Both the position numbers and the translations under genes were made by a program. From Glycomyces tenuis DSM 44171 (GTDB lineage: Bacteria; Actinomycetota; Actinomycetes; Mycobacteriales; Micromonosporaceae), in the NCBI RefSeq assembly GCF_000427885.1, contig NZ_ATYW01000022.1, positions 62,001 to 126,000 of the forward strand: 64,000 bases of DNA. Direction: 5' to 3'. Shown piece by piece: positions 7,565 through 15,030 of the stretch (positions within the stretch are counted from its first letter, which is position 1; the number at the start of each line of letters is the position of its first letter). Below the pieces are notes generated by a model. It ran no database searches and had not been told where the DNA came from. It was given only the letters and a program-made list of their open reading frames with translations.

Positions 7565-8293
7565 GTGGAGTTCAACCTGAAGAAACCATGGCTGAGCGGC
7601 TCTGACTCCACCCTCACTAGGATCCTCACAGCCGACCCGGACCCCAACGTCCGAGGACTGATCAACCTGGCATGCCGACTCGAAGGCTGGCGCACCATCC
7701 CCGCAGGCGACGGCGCGACCGCACTGGCCCACCTCCGGGCACAGCGCCCCGACCTGCTCGTCACCGAACTGGCCATGCCCGACATCGACGGCATGGTCCT
7801 GCTCGGCCGGATCCGATCGGAGTTCCCCCGAACCCCCGTCCTGGTCCTCGCCGACGAAGACGGCACCCGAAGACGCATCGGATGCCTCGCCGCAGGCGCC
7901 GACGACTACGTCGCCAAACCGTTCAACCTCGAAGAGGTCATGCTGCGCCTCAAAAGCCTCCTGCGACGCAGCACCGCCCCACCCCAGACCGCCCCGCCCC
8001 GCCTCGTCGTCGGCGACCTCGAACTCGACGAGGAGGCCCGCGAAGTCAGCCGCAGGGGAGTGTCCATCGACCTGACCGACACCGAGTTCCGCCTCCTGCG
8101 CTACCTCATGCGCAACCCCCGCCGCGTCCTGAGCAAAAGCCAGATCCTCCACCAGGTCTGGAGCTACGACTTCCGCGGCCGGGCCAGCATCGTCGAGCTC
8201 TACATCTCCTACCTGCGCCGCAAGATCGGCCACCACGAAGCACCCCTGATCCACACCGTCCGCGGCGTCGGCTACGTCCTCAAACCCGAATGA
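7565..8293 (+). CDS. Orphan OmpR/PhoB-type response regulator with degenerate receiver
   Basis: 242 residues: a receiver-like domain (about 18-130) and an OmpR winged helix (about 145-240, with LTDTEFRLLRYLMRNPRRVL and HTVRGVGYVLKP). The receiver is abnormal. In the usual acidic pair one residue is Pro25 (ADPDP instead of xDD/E); the phosphoacceptor Asp is Glu68 (LLVTELAMPD); the switch Thr is Ala96 (VLVLADED); only Lys118 (VAKPF) is normal. Glu at the acceptor mimics phosphate in many regulators, so the protein may be constitutively active or follow another signal. No histidine kinase is nearby. GTG 7565 has no Shine-Dalgarno site. The stop lies 14 bp inside the convergent VTC gene. Likely target: the repeat array at 9654-9725. 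Confidence 0.9.
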   Translation: MEFNLKKPWLSGSDSTLTRILTADPDPNVRGLINLACRLEGWRTIPAGDGATALAHLRAQRPDLLVTELAMPDIDGMVLLGRIRSEFPRTPVLVLADEDGTRRRIGCLAAGADDYVAKPFNLEEVMLRLKSLLRRSTAPPQTAPPRLVVGDLELDEEAREVSRRGVSIDLTDTEFRLLRYLMRNPRRVLSKSQILHQVWSYDFRGRASIVELYISYLRRKIGHHEAPLIHTVRGVGYVLKPE

Positions 8294-9050
8294 GCGGACC
8301 CGGCTCCCAACCGAAATGCCGACGCAGCGTCCGATTCCACTTGTTCGCCGGCAGACCCGGACGCAGCAAGGCCATGCCCGTGCCGTACTTGCTCATCGCG
8401 CACGGCCGATACCCCGCCGCCCACAGACGCCGATCCAACGGCCCCGAACCGCGCGGACTCTTGACCTCGACCACCGCCAGATCCGGACGCAACGCCCCCG
8501 CACGGCCCTCGAAATCGGCGAACCGCAGACCGGTGTCACAGGTCAACCGCGCCCCGCTCGGCCGGTGCAGCACCGTGACACGCATATAACGCGTCACCAG
8601 CACCGGCCCGAGCTCCACGGCGGGCACCGGCACCTCACCGGCCCCCTCGATCCACACCAGCCCCTCGGCACTGAGCCGCCACCGGTCATCGAACGCGTAA
8701 CCGAACCGGCGCTTGACCGTCACCGCACCGGACCGCGTCTTGATCTCCAGCATGCACGCACCCGAATCCAGATACGTGCGCGTGCGAACCTTGAACCGCC
8801 GCCGCCGCGACCGCGCCGTCCCCAGAAAACTCGGCAACTGCGGCGTGTCGAAATACACCGACTCATAGGCGAAACGCCGACACCGGTCGATCTCCAGCAC
8901 CGCCAACTCACCGCCCGGATCCTCCAGCAGCCCACCCAGATCGTCCCGAGCGACCAGGTACTTGCGATCCACCCGCACCTGAAGCTCGGCGGCCTCCAGC
9001 AGCTCACCGAGCCCGACCGCCGGCAGCCACCGGTGCACCGACGCGCTCAC
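8280..9050 (-). CDS. VTC-domain (polyphosphate polymerase-like) protein
   Basis: 256 residues forming a single VTC/CYTH-type tunnel domain. Visible basic/acidic tunnel motifs in order: VRVDRKYLV, YESVYFDT, RRRRFKVRTRTY, MLEIKTRSG, VTRYMRVTV, AVVEVKSPRG and MSKYGTGM. In yeast Vtc4 this domain polymerises ATP gamma-phosphate into polyphosphate; bacterial stand-alone versions are annotated as polyphosphate polymerase domain proteins but are little studied. It lacks membrane segments, which the overlapping upstream gene supplies. Its ATG overlaps the DUF4956 stop by 4 bp, implying coupled translation and probably a two-protein membrane complex. Confidence 0.88.
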   Translation of the reverse strand: MSASVHRWLPAVGLGELLEAAELQVRVDRKYLVARDDLGGLLEDPGGELAVLEIDRCRRFAYESVYFDTPQLPSFLGTARSRRRRFKVRTRTYLDSGACMLEIKTRSGAVTVKRRFGYAFDDRWRLSAEGLVWIEGAGEVPVPAVELGPVLVTRYMRVTVLHRPSGARLTCDTGLRFADFEGRAGALRPDLAVVEVKSPRGSGPLDRRLWAAGYRPCAMSKYGTGMALLRPGLPANKWNRTLRRHFGWEPGPLIRV

Positions 9051-9631
9051 CGCGCCAGCACCGGCGCCCGCACCGAAGCGGCCGCCACCCGGTAGGTGAC
9101 CTCCACGGTCTGCGAATCGCGCACCAGATCGGTCTCCACCGTCTCGATCCGCACGATCGCCTCCGCGTCGAGCAGCTCGAACAGCCGCGCCTCCAACTCG
9201 GTGCGCGAATGGAACACCCGCTCCAGCACCACCCGCTCATGGCGCCACCGCCGATGCAGGAACGGCTGATCGATCACCGCCATCACCACCACCACGAGCA
9301 GACCCAGCAGCGGCCCCGTCCACGGCGAAGCGAGCGTCATACCGCACACCAGACCGATCGCCAGCGACGAGAAGTAATAGCACACATCGCCATGGCTGAT
9401 CTCGGCAGACCGCAACCGGATGATCGACAAGACCCCGAACAGCCCGATCCCCACTCCCATGCCGACATCGGCGCCCAGCAACGCCGTCACCACCGCGTAC
9501 ACGCCCACATTCAAACCCACATAGGGGACCACCATGTGCCGCCGCCGATGGCGGCGGTAGTAGACCCCGAACACCAGCGCGCTGATGAGCAGCAGATCGG
9601 CGACCAGACCCGTCAATCCGAATTCGTCCAT
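9047..9631 (-). CDS. DUF4956 membrane protein, partner of the VTC protein
   Basis: 194 residues with four or five hydrophobic segments in the first 120 residues (for example LVADLLLISALVFGVYY, VVTALLGADVGMGVGIGLFG, LLGLLVVVVMAVI) and a cytoplasmic C-terminal ferredoxin-like part. It carries the DUF4956 signature FGVLSIIRLRSAEISHGDVCYYF. DUF4956 genes are regularly found beside VTC-domain and CotH-like genes, which is the arrangement here. It starts without a Shine-Dalgarno site: TATAAC (9639-9644 on this strand) ends 7 nt before ATG 9631, consistent with a leaderless mRNA. Confidence 0.88.
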   Translation of the reverse strand: MDEFGLTGLVADLLLISALVFGVYYRRHRRRHMVVPYVGLNVGVYAVVTALLGADVGMGVGIGLFGVLSIIRLRSAEISHGDVCYYFSSLAIGLVCGMTLASPWTGPLLGLLVVVVMAVIDQPFLHRRWRHERVVLERVFHSRTELEARLFELLDAEAIVRIETVETDLVRDSQTVEVTYRVAAASVRAPVLAR

Positions 9632-9638
9632 GCATCGA

Positions 9639-9740
9639 GTTATAAGGCCAGAACCTATGAGAATCGAATGAGCACACTATGCGGACCCTATGAGAAAGCA
9701 AACGTTTCCATAGGGTTTCCATAGCACCCGCTGCTACGGT
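9639..9740. promoter_or_regulatory. Divergent promoter with arrays of 11-bp direct repeats
   Basis: Leftward side: four tandem copies of CCTATGAGAA-like 10-mers start at 9654, 9665, 9676 and 9687, an exact 11-bp period; outer copies are identical, inner ones match 7 of 10. Rightward side: the same motif in the other orientation, TTTCCATAGG and TTTCCATAGC, starts at 9705 and 9716, again 11 bp apart. Each array ends 9 bp from a -10 box: TATAAC 9639-9644 for DUF4956 and TACGGT 9735-9740 for CotH. This is the geometry of an OmpR/PhoB-type activator replacing the -35 element at both promoters. Confidence 0.7.
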
Positions 9741-9794
9741 ACCGACCATTCACAAAGCACCGAACCCCCTTCCCCCGCCACGGAGGCACCACAC

Positions 9795-11378
9795 ATGCGA
9801 CCCACCAGACGAACCCTCGCGGCCATCGCCACCGCCCTCACCCTCGCCGCAGGACTCGCCGCGACCACCACCGCCCGAGCCGACGAGACCACCCCGCAAC
9901 AGACCGGCCTGTGGGACACCACCACCATCCACGACGTGCAATTCACCGTCGACCCCGACACCTACACCACCATGGTCCGGGAATACATCGACACCGGCGA
10001 GAAGCACTGGATCGAAGCCGACGTCACCATCGACGGCCGGACCTTCCCCCGATCCGGCGTCAAACTCAAAGGCCAATCGAGCCTGTTCGGCATCACCCCC
10101 GACACCGCGCCCACCACCCTCCCATGGCTCATCCGCCTCGACAAATACGTCGAACAGGACTTCGACGGCTACCAGCGCTTCGCCGTCCGCTCCAACTACA
10201 CCGCCTCCTCACTCAACGAAGCCCTCTCCCTGCGCCTGCTCGAACAAGCCGGCCTTGCCACCACCAAAAGCTTCCCCACCGCATTCAGCGTCAACGGCGA
10301 CACCGCCGAACTGCGACTGGTCGTCCAAGAACCCGACAAGACCTTCGACCACGAGCAATTCCCCGCCCCCGACGGCACCGAAGACGGCGGCACCCTCTAC
10401 AAGAAACAATGGGACGTCGACTTCTCCTACCTCGGCGACGACCCCGAAGCCTACGACGGCGCCTGGGAACCCAAAGGCGGCGACGAAGACAACTGGCAGC
10501 CCCTGTTCGACTTCCTCGACTGGATGAACAACGCCACCGACGCCCAGTTCGCCGCCGAACTCGACACCAGAATCGACACCGACGCCTTCGCCGCATACCT
10601 CGCCGTCGAAGACCTCATCCTCAACTGGGACGACATCGACGGCCCCGGCCAGAACGGCTACTTCCGCTGGACCCCCTCCACCGGACGGATGACCATCGTC
10701 CCCTGGGACCACAACCTCGCCTTCGGCGTCTTCCCCGAACCGCCCCGACCCGGCACCGCCGAGCCGGGGGAGACGACCCCCCACAGCGACCTCGAAGCCG
10801 CCCAACGCACCACCTGGGGCTGCCCCTGCGTCGAACGCGCCCTGGCCGTACCGGCATTCCGCGACCTGTACGAGCAGACCTTCCACCAGCTCAAAACCGA
10901 ACTGTACGACTCCGGCCTCGCCCAGACCGCCCTCGACGAACTCTCCGCACCACTGGCCCAGTCGAACCTGATCACCCCCGCCGAACTCGAACAAGACCGC
11001 GCCCGGATCCAAGCGGTGTTCACACAGGACATCCCCCCGCGCACCGAAGACCCCGGCGACCCCGACCGGCCCCCGACCGACCAAGGCTGCACCGCCCAGA
11101 TCGCGACCGTCAGCCAATGGAGCTCAGGCTGGCAAGGCAACGTCAGCATCACCGCCCCGGACACCGACGTCAACGGCTGGACGCTCACCTGGACCTGGCC
11201 CGGCGGCCAAAGCCTGGCCAGCCACTGGAACGCCGAAGTGACCACCACAGGCACCACCGTCAACGCCACCGACATGGGCTGGAACGCCCACATCACCGCC
11301 GGCCAGACCCTCCAAGCCTGGGGCTTCGTCGGCTCCGGCACCCCCGCCACACCAGCGGTCACCTGCACCGCCGACTGA
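9795..11378 (+). CDS. Secreted CotH-like protein kinase with C-terminal CBM2
   Basis: 527 residues. A Sec signal peptide (about 1-29, ending ARA-DE) is followed by a CotH kinase domain (about 40-400) with GVKLKGQSSL near the N-terminus and the catalytic region LNWDDIDG (about 277) and PWDHNLAFG (about 303), corresponding to the Asp residues needed by spore-coat kinase CotH. After a Pro/Asp linker, the last 95 residues form a CBM2 cellulose-binding module (first and last Cys, SSGWQGNVSI, NGWTLTWTWPGG, MGWNAHI). The protein is predicted to phosphorylate a secreted or wall protein while bound to polysaccharide. Start ATG 9795 has GGAGG 8 nt upstream. A hairpin terminator follows. Confidence 0.9.
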   Translation: MRPTRRTLAAIATALTLAAGLAATTTARADETTPQQTGLWDTTTIHDVQFTVDPDTYTTMVREYIDTGEKHWIEADVTIDGRTFPRSGVKLKGQSSLFGITPDTAPTTLPWLIRLDKYVEQDFDGYQRFAVRSNYTASSLNEALSLRLLEQAGLATTKSFPTAFSVNGDTAELRLVVQEPDKTFDHEQFPAPDGTEDGGTLYKKQWDVDFSYLGDDPEAYDGAWEPKGGDEDNWQPLFDFLDWMNNATDAQFAAELDTRIDTDAFAAYLAVEDLILNWDDIDGPGQNGYFRWTPSTGRMTIVPWDHNLAFGVFPEPPRPGTAEPGETTPHSDLEAAQRTTWGCPCVERALAVPAFRDLYEQTFHQLKTELYDSGLAQTALDELSAPLAQSNLITPAELEQDRARIQAVFTQDIPPRTEDPGDPDRPPTDQGCTAQIATVSQWSSGWQGNVSITAPDTDVNGWTLTWTWPGGQSLASHWNAEVTTTGTTVNATDMGWNAHITAGQTLQAWGFVGSGTPATPAVTCTAD

Positions 11379-11391
11379 AACCCCCATCAAC

Positions 11392-11427
11392 GCGGGCCCC
11401 GCACCCCCCGACCGGCGCGGGGCCCGC
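11392..11427 (+). terminator. Hairpin terminator after the CotH-like gene
   Basis: GCGGGCCCCGC (11392-11402) pairs perfectly with GCGGGGCCCGC (11417-11427) around a 14-nt loop, 14 bp after the stop. There is no U tract, as is common in actinobacteria. Confidence 0.65.
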
Positions 11428-11581
11428 CCCATCAGACGGCGGGCTCACCGCACCAGCGGAACAGGCACTCCCGGCGACACCTACGTCACACGCCCGACCG
11501 TGACGCGAAGGGGGAGTAGCCACATCGATACAGCGTTCATGGGTCTCACCTCCTCAGACGACGTCACGGTCCGCCGCAGAA

Positions 11582-12661
11582 CTACGCCGGCGCTTCGCCA
11601 CGGCCGCGCTCCAGGCGGGCCTCGGCGGCCAGCGCCCGCCCACGCCACGCCTCCACCCCGCCCAGCGCCTCGGCGCGCTCTGCCTCAGCGGCCTCCAGGC
11701 GCGCGGCCAGCACCCGCTTGTCGGCCCGCAGCGACTCGGCCTCACCGGCCTTGCGCTCCAACGCCTCTCGCGCGGCGGCGGCCTCCTCGCCCGACCGCTC
11801 GGCGTCACGCCTGGCGACGGCCACCTCTGCCACGAGCGCCTCGACGCGACCGCGCTCGGCATCGCGCTCACGCATCAGGCCCGCGGCCCGCACATCGGCC
11901 CGCTCCAGCGCCTCCTCGGCGGCCCGGACCGCGGCAGCGGTTTCGGCGGCGACCTCATCGGCCCTGGAACGCGCCGCATCGGCCTCGCCGCTCGCCCGAA
12001 CGGCAACGGCCTCGGCCGCGGCCTGCGCATCGAGTGCCCGGTCCCGCTCGGCCCGGGCCGCATCGGCCTCGCCCTGCGCGGCCTCGGCGTCGGCCAGTGC
12101 CGCCTGCCGGCCCGCCACCGCCGCTCGGGCCGCTTCCTGCGCCGCCGCGGCCGCCGCGTCGGCGTCCTCGGCTGCTTTGCGGGCCTCCAGGCGCGCCTCG
12201 ACCGCCGCGTTCGCGCGCTCCTGGGCCGCCCGAGCGGTCTCGGCGCCCCGCTCGGCCTCGGCTCTGGCGGCGGCGAGTTCCTCGCCGAGCGTGGCGGCTC
12301 GGCCGGCGGCCTCGTCCCGCTCGGCTCTGGCGGCGGCGACTGCGGCGGCGGCCTCGGATCGGACCTCGGCGAGCCTGGCCTCGACCTCGGCCGGGTCGGT
12401 TTCGGCGCGCAGCGCCTCGGCCAGGGGTGCGAGCGCGCCGGCCATGGACTGCTCGATCTGCTCGTAGAGTTCCTCGGCCCGCGCCAGGGCGCCTTCGAGA
12501 CCGGGGGTGGAGCGGCGCAGTTCCCGCTGCCGTTTGGCCTGAGTGGCGCAGTCGCCCTCGGCGCAGTACAGGCGCGGCCGCCCGCGCCCGCCGGCCTGCG
12601 GGATGGGCTTGCCGCAGCGCTTGCACAAGGTGGCCGTCTTCGTTGGCGGTGTTTTCGTCAT
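11582..12661 (-). CDS. Zinc-motif plus long coiled-coil protein, unknown function
   Basis: About 359 residues. The first 45 hold a probable zinc-binding knuckle (LCKRCGKPI, then LYCAEGDCATQAKRQ), similar to small heads on actinobacterial plasmid and chromosomal proteins. Residues from about 55 to the end are an almost unbroken Ala/Glu/Arg coiled coil with repeated AEAERA/ARAERD units. This layout recalls KfrA-like DNA-binding filament proteins, but no KfrA HTH is visible, so I give no function. ATG 12661 is one of two near starts (another at 12676); no strong ribosome site is seen. The upstream region is very AT-rich for this genome, which may indicate acquired DNA. Confidence 0.7.
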   Translation of the reverse strand: MTKTPPTKTATLCKRCGKPIPQAGGRGRPRLYCAEGDCATQAKRQRELRRSTPGLEGALARAEELYEQIEQSMAGALAPLAEALRAETDPAEVEARLAEVRSEAAAAVAAARAERDEAAGRAATLGEELAAARAEAERGAETARAAQERANAAVEARLEARKAAEDADAAAAAAQEAARAAVAGRQAALADAEAAQGEADAARAERDRALDAQAAAEAVAVRASGEADAARSRADEVAAETAAAVRAAEEALERADVRAAGLMRERDAERGRVEALVAEVAVARRDAERSGEEAAAAREALERKAGEAESLRADKRVLAARLEAAEAERAEALGGVEAWRGRALAAEARLERGRGEAPA

Positions 12662-12734
12662 GCCATACCCTAGCATTATTAATTTCCGTTTTTTAAAAAC
12701 AAAAACTATAAAAACAAGCGTGTCCCGACCCGAC

Positions 12735-12772
12735 ATATAACTCACGAGAAGAGCCGTTCCCGCAAGTTATAT
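12735..12772. repeat. 8-bp inverted repeat in AT-rich upstream region
   Basis: ATATAACT at 12735-12742 and AGTTATAT at 12765-12772 are exact inverted copies 30 bp apart centre to centre. They lie upstream of the zinc/coiled-coil gene, next to a run of A and T (12680-12716). Possible operator or hairpin. The rest of 12662-12977 shows no gene I can support. Confidence 0.45.
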
Positions 12773-12977
12773 ACTGGAGAGCCCTGCCCACGGGGGTCCC
12801 GCGTCCCGCGAGTGTCGAGATCGGCCGCCGTCGCCGATGCGCGGGCCGCGCGGCCGCCGGTGTCCGGTCTTCGGCGAGGTCGGCGCCTGGGTCGCAGCTG
12901 CGGCGGGTGCGCCCGGCGTTGACCGGTGGGCGGGCCTCGGCGACGGGCTCGGTGAGGGGCCGGATAGCTTGGCCGGC

Positions 12978-13360
12978 ATGTCATCACTCTCTGCGGTTCC
13001 GAACTGGCCGGCCACGATCACCACCGCCCGGCTCACCCTTCGCCCGGCGCACGAAGACGACATCGAGGTCTACCGGGCACTCTGGACCGACCCCGGTGTC
13101 CGCCGCTTCCTGGGCGGGCCGGTCGAAGGCGAACGCCTCACTGCTTACGAGCAGGGCTACACCCGCCAGCCCTGCGTCTTCAGCGTCGTTGCCGACGTTC
13201 GGAGGACCCGAGCATCATCGCGGTCACTCAGGAAGCCAACACCCGCTCCCGCCGTCTGCTCGAGACGGTCGGCATGGACCGGTTCGACGGCTTCGTCGAG
13301 TTCGGGGCGCCCCAGGCGGCGTATGCGATGAGCCGGGGTGAGGGCTCGGCCGCGTCCTGA
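12978..13360 (+). pseudogene. Decayed GNAT acetyltransferase (internal deletion and frameshift)
   Basis: The first 75 codons from ATG 12978 read as the start of a RimJ/RimL-type GNAT protein (TITTARLTLRPAHEDDIEVY, then DPGVRRFLGG). From about 13202 a different frame encodes the typical end of such an enzyme: SIIAVTQEANTRSRRLLETV, GMDRF, and AAYAMSRGEG to TGA at 13358. The middle of the domain, including the acetyl-CoA-binding V/LG.GG region, is missing, so the gene has both an internal deletion and a frame change. TAGCTT (12965-12970) is 7 nt before the ATG, a leftover leaderless promoter. The product would not be active. Confidence 0.75.
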
Positions 13361-13533
13361 ACACCGTCTCATGGCCGCCGGGCCGTCACGGCTCCTCCGG
13401 TGTGCGCCGAGTCCGATCGGATCGTTCGATGCCGCTCCCCCGGCGGGCGTCTTGCGCCGTTCGGCTGCCGGTGGCGCCGGTCGCTGCCACGATGGCCTGG
13501 TAGGTACACCGATCCTCATGTAAGGAGCATGCG

Positions 13534-13959
13534 ATGGCGTCGGTTCTCAACCCGTATCTGACCTTCGACGGGAACGCGCGGGAGGCGATGGAGTTCTACC
13601 GCGATGCGCTGGGCGGTGAGTTGACGCTCAACACGTACGGCGAGATGGGCGACCAGGGTCCGGCCAAGGACAAGATCATGCACGCCGGTCTGCGGACCAG
13701 GGCCGGGTTCACGCTCATGGGCGCCGACACGGCGCCGGGCATGGAGTACACGCCGGGGCAGAACATCTCGATCAGTATCAGCGGGGAGGTCGAGGACGCC
13801 GCGGAGCTGCACCGGTACTGGGAGCGGCTCTCGGAGTCGGCGACGGTGACGGTGCCGCTGGAGAAGCAGATGTGGGGTGACGAGTTCGGGGCGTGCGTCG
13901 ACCGGTACGGCATCAGTTGGATGGTCGACATCGCCACTGAGGATTCGCAGCAGTCCTGA
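13534..13959 (+). CDS. PhnB-like VOC-family protein
   Basis: A 141-residue glyoxalase/bleomycin-resistance-fold protein of the PhnB (DUF3382-like 3-demethylubiquinone methyltransferase-fold) type: LNPYLTFDGNAREAMEFYRD at the N-terminus, MGADTAPGMEY in the middle, and WGDEFGACVDRYGISWMVD near the end. Members are cytosolic, with roles mostly unknown; the metal ligands of true glyoxalase I are not all present. AAGGAG lies 6 nt before ATG 13534, which fixes the start over an out-of-frame ATG at 13529. A strong hairpin separates it from the convergent ABC operon. Confidence 0.9.
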   Translation: MASVLNPYLTFDGNAREAMEFYRDALGGELTLNTYGEMGDQGPAKDKIMHAGLRTRAGFTLMGADTAPGMEYTPGQNISISISGEVEDAAELHRYWERLSESATVTVPLEKQMWGDEFGACVDRYGISWMVDIATEDSQQS

Positions 13960-13985
13960 CTCCCCCGCCGGGTCGTTTCCGCGGT

Positions 13986-14027
13986 GCACGCGGGCGCGGC
14001 GGCAAAACCGCCGCCGCGCCCGCGTGC
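13986..14027. terminator. 18-bp perfect hairpin between convergent genes
   Basis: An 18-bp stem (13986-14003 with 14010-14027) closes over the loop AAAACC. It is placed between the VOC stop and the ABC permease stop, so it can serve as terminator for both. Confidence 0.75.
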
Positions 14028-14031
14028 CTGC

Positions 14032-15030
14032 TCAGTTGAGGCCGCGGGGGATCTTCCAGAACGCGACGCCGATCAGGATCGCGGTCAAGGCGAGGGCGAG
14101 GCCCAGTTCGATCCATTGGAACGTCCAGTACCGGTCGCCCGGCTGGTATTCGATGGTGAACTGGGCTCCCATGGATGTCAGGCATTCGTCGGGCATGGTG
14201 GTGCCGTCGGACTCGCATGCGCTCAGCTGCTCGTGGCTGATGGTGTTGCCTTCGCCGTCGACGACTTCGGCGGCGTCGGTGAGGACCCAGGCGCCCGGGA
14301 CGGTGTATCCCTGGACGGTTCCGCCGTCCGGTCCGAAGCCGAGCATGTCGATGCGGCCTGCTTCGCGGGCCTCGGCGACGGTGACGGTGTCGGTTTCCGG
14401 TTCGAACATGTTGGGGCGCACCATGTTTGCCATGAGCACTTGGAAGGCGATGAGGGCGACCAGGGTGATCGCCATGGCGGCGAGCGTGCGGCGGGTGAGC
14501 AGGCCGACGGTGAGGCCGACGACGAATGCCAGGGCGGCGTAGCCGAGGGGGGCGAGGTTGCGCGCGGCGAAGGTCAGCGGGGTGAAGCGGTCGTCGACGA
14601 AGGTGTCGTAGGGGTGGGCGGCCCAGGTGAGCATGAGGCTGAGGGCGCCGACGGTGATGACGCTTGCTCCCCCGCCGACGGCGAGTTTGATCGTGAGCCA
14701 GCGTCTGCGGGTGACGGACTGGTTCCACACCAGGCGGTGGGTGCCGGTCTCGAGTTCGCGGGTGATCATGGGGGCGCCCCAGAAGGCGCCGATGAGGGCG
14801 GGGACGGCGATGAGGAAGCCGCCGAGGAGCATGAGGGTGAGGCCGAACTGGTCGGCGATGAGTTGGCGGGCCGCGCCTTCGTCGCAGGCGCTGGTGCAGT
14901 CGGTGACGTTGCGGTCGTAGACGGTGCGGATGGTGGTTCCGAGGACGGCGAGGTAGATCGCGGTGGCCGCGATCGCGGCGGCGCCGATGAGCGATTGGAT
15001 TCGGAATTGGCGCAGGGTCAGCCAGATCAT
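14032..15030 (-). CDS. ABC transporter permease of a GntR/ABC operon
   Basis: A 332-residue membrane protein with about six helices. The first helix follows FRIQSLIGAAAIAATAIYL; a large external loop with paired Cys (DCTSACDEG) lies after it, and another loop (about 200-290) precedes the last helix. It has the ABC-2 type layout with GAFWGAPMITRELETGTHRL, a typical coupling-helix motif. Its ATG overlaps the ATPase stop by 4 bp, so it is the third gene of a coupled operon GntR-ATPase-permease, the arrangement of YtrA-regulated exporters for peptide antibiotics or lipids. Substrate unknown. Confidence 0.9.
   Translation of the reverse strand: MIWLTLRQFRIQSLIGAAAIAATAIYLAVLGTTIRTVYDRNVTDCTSACDEGAARQLIADQFGLTLMLLGGFLIAVPALIGAFWGAPMITRELETGTHRLVWNQSVTRRRWLTIKLAVGGGASVITVGALSLMLTWAAHPYDTFVDDRFTPLTFAARNLAPLGYAALAFVVGLTVGLLTRRTLAAMAITLVALIAFQVLMANMVRPNMFEPETDTVTVAEAREAGRIDMLGFGPDGGTVQGYTVPGAWVLTDAAEVVDGEGNTISHEQLSACESDGTTMPDECLTSMGAQFTIEYQPGDRYWTFQWIELGLALALTAILIGVAFWKIPRGLN

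Noticed and set aside
9639-9740. The 11-bp repeats as a small CRISPR or satellite array
   Set aside because: Units are too short and have no separate spacers; the exact 11-bp period and promoter position fit a regulator-binding array.
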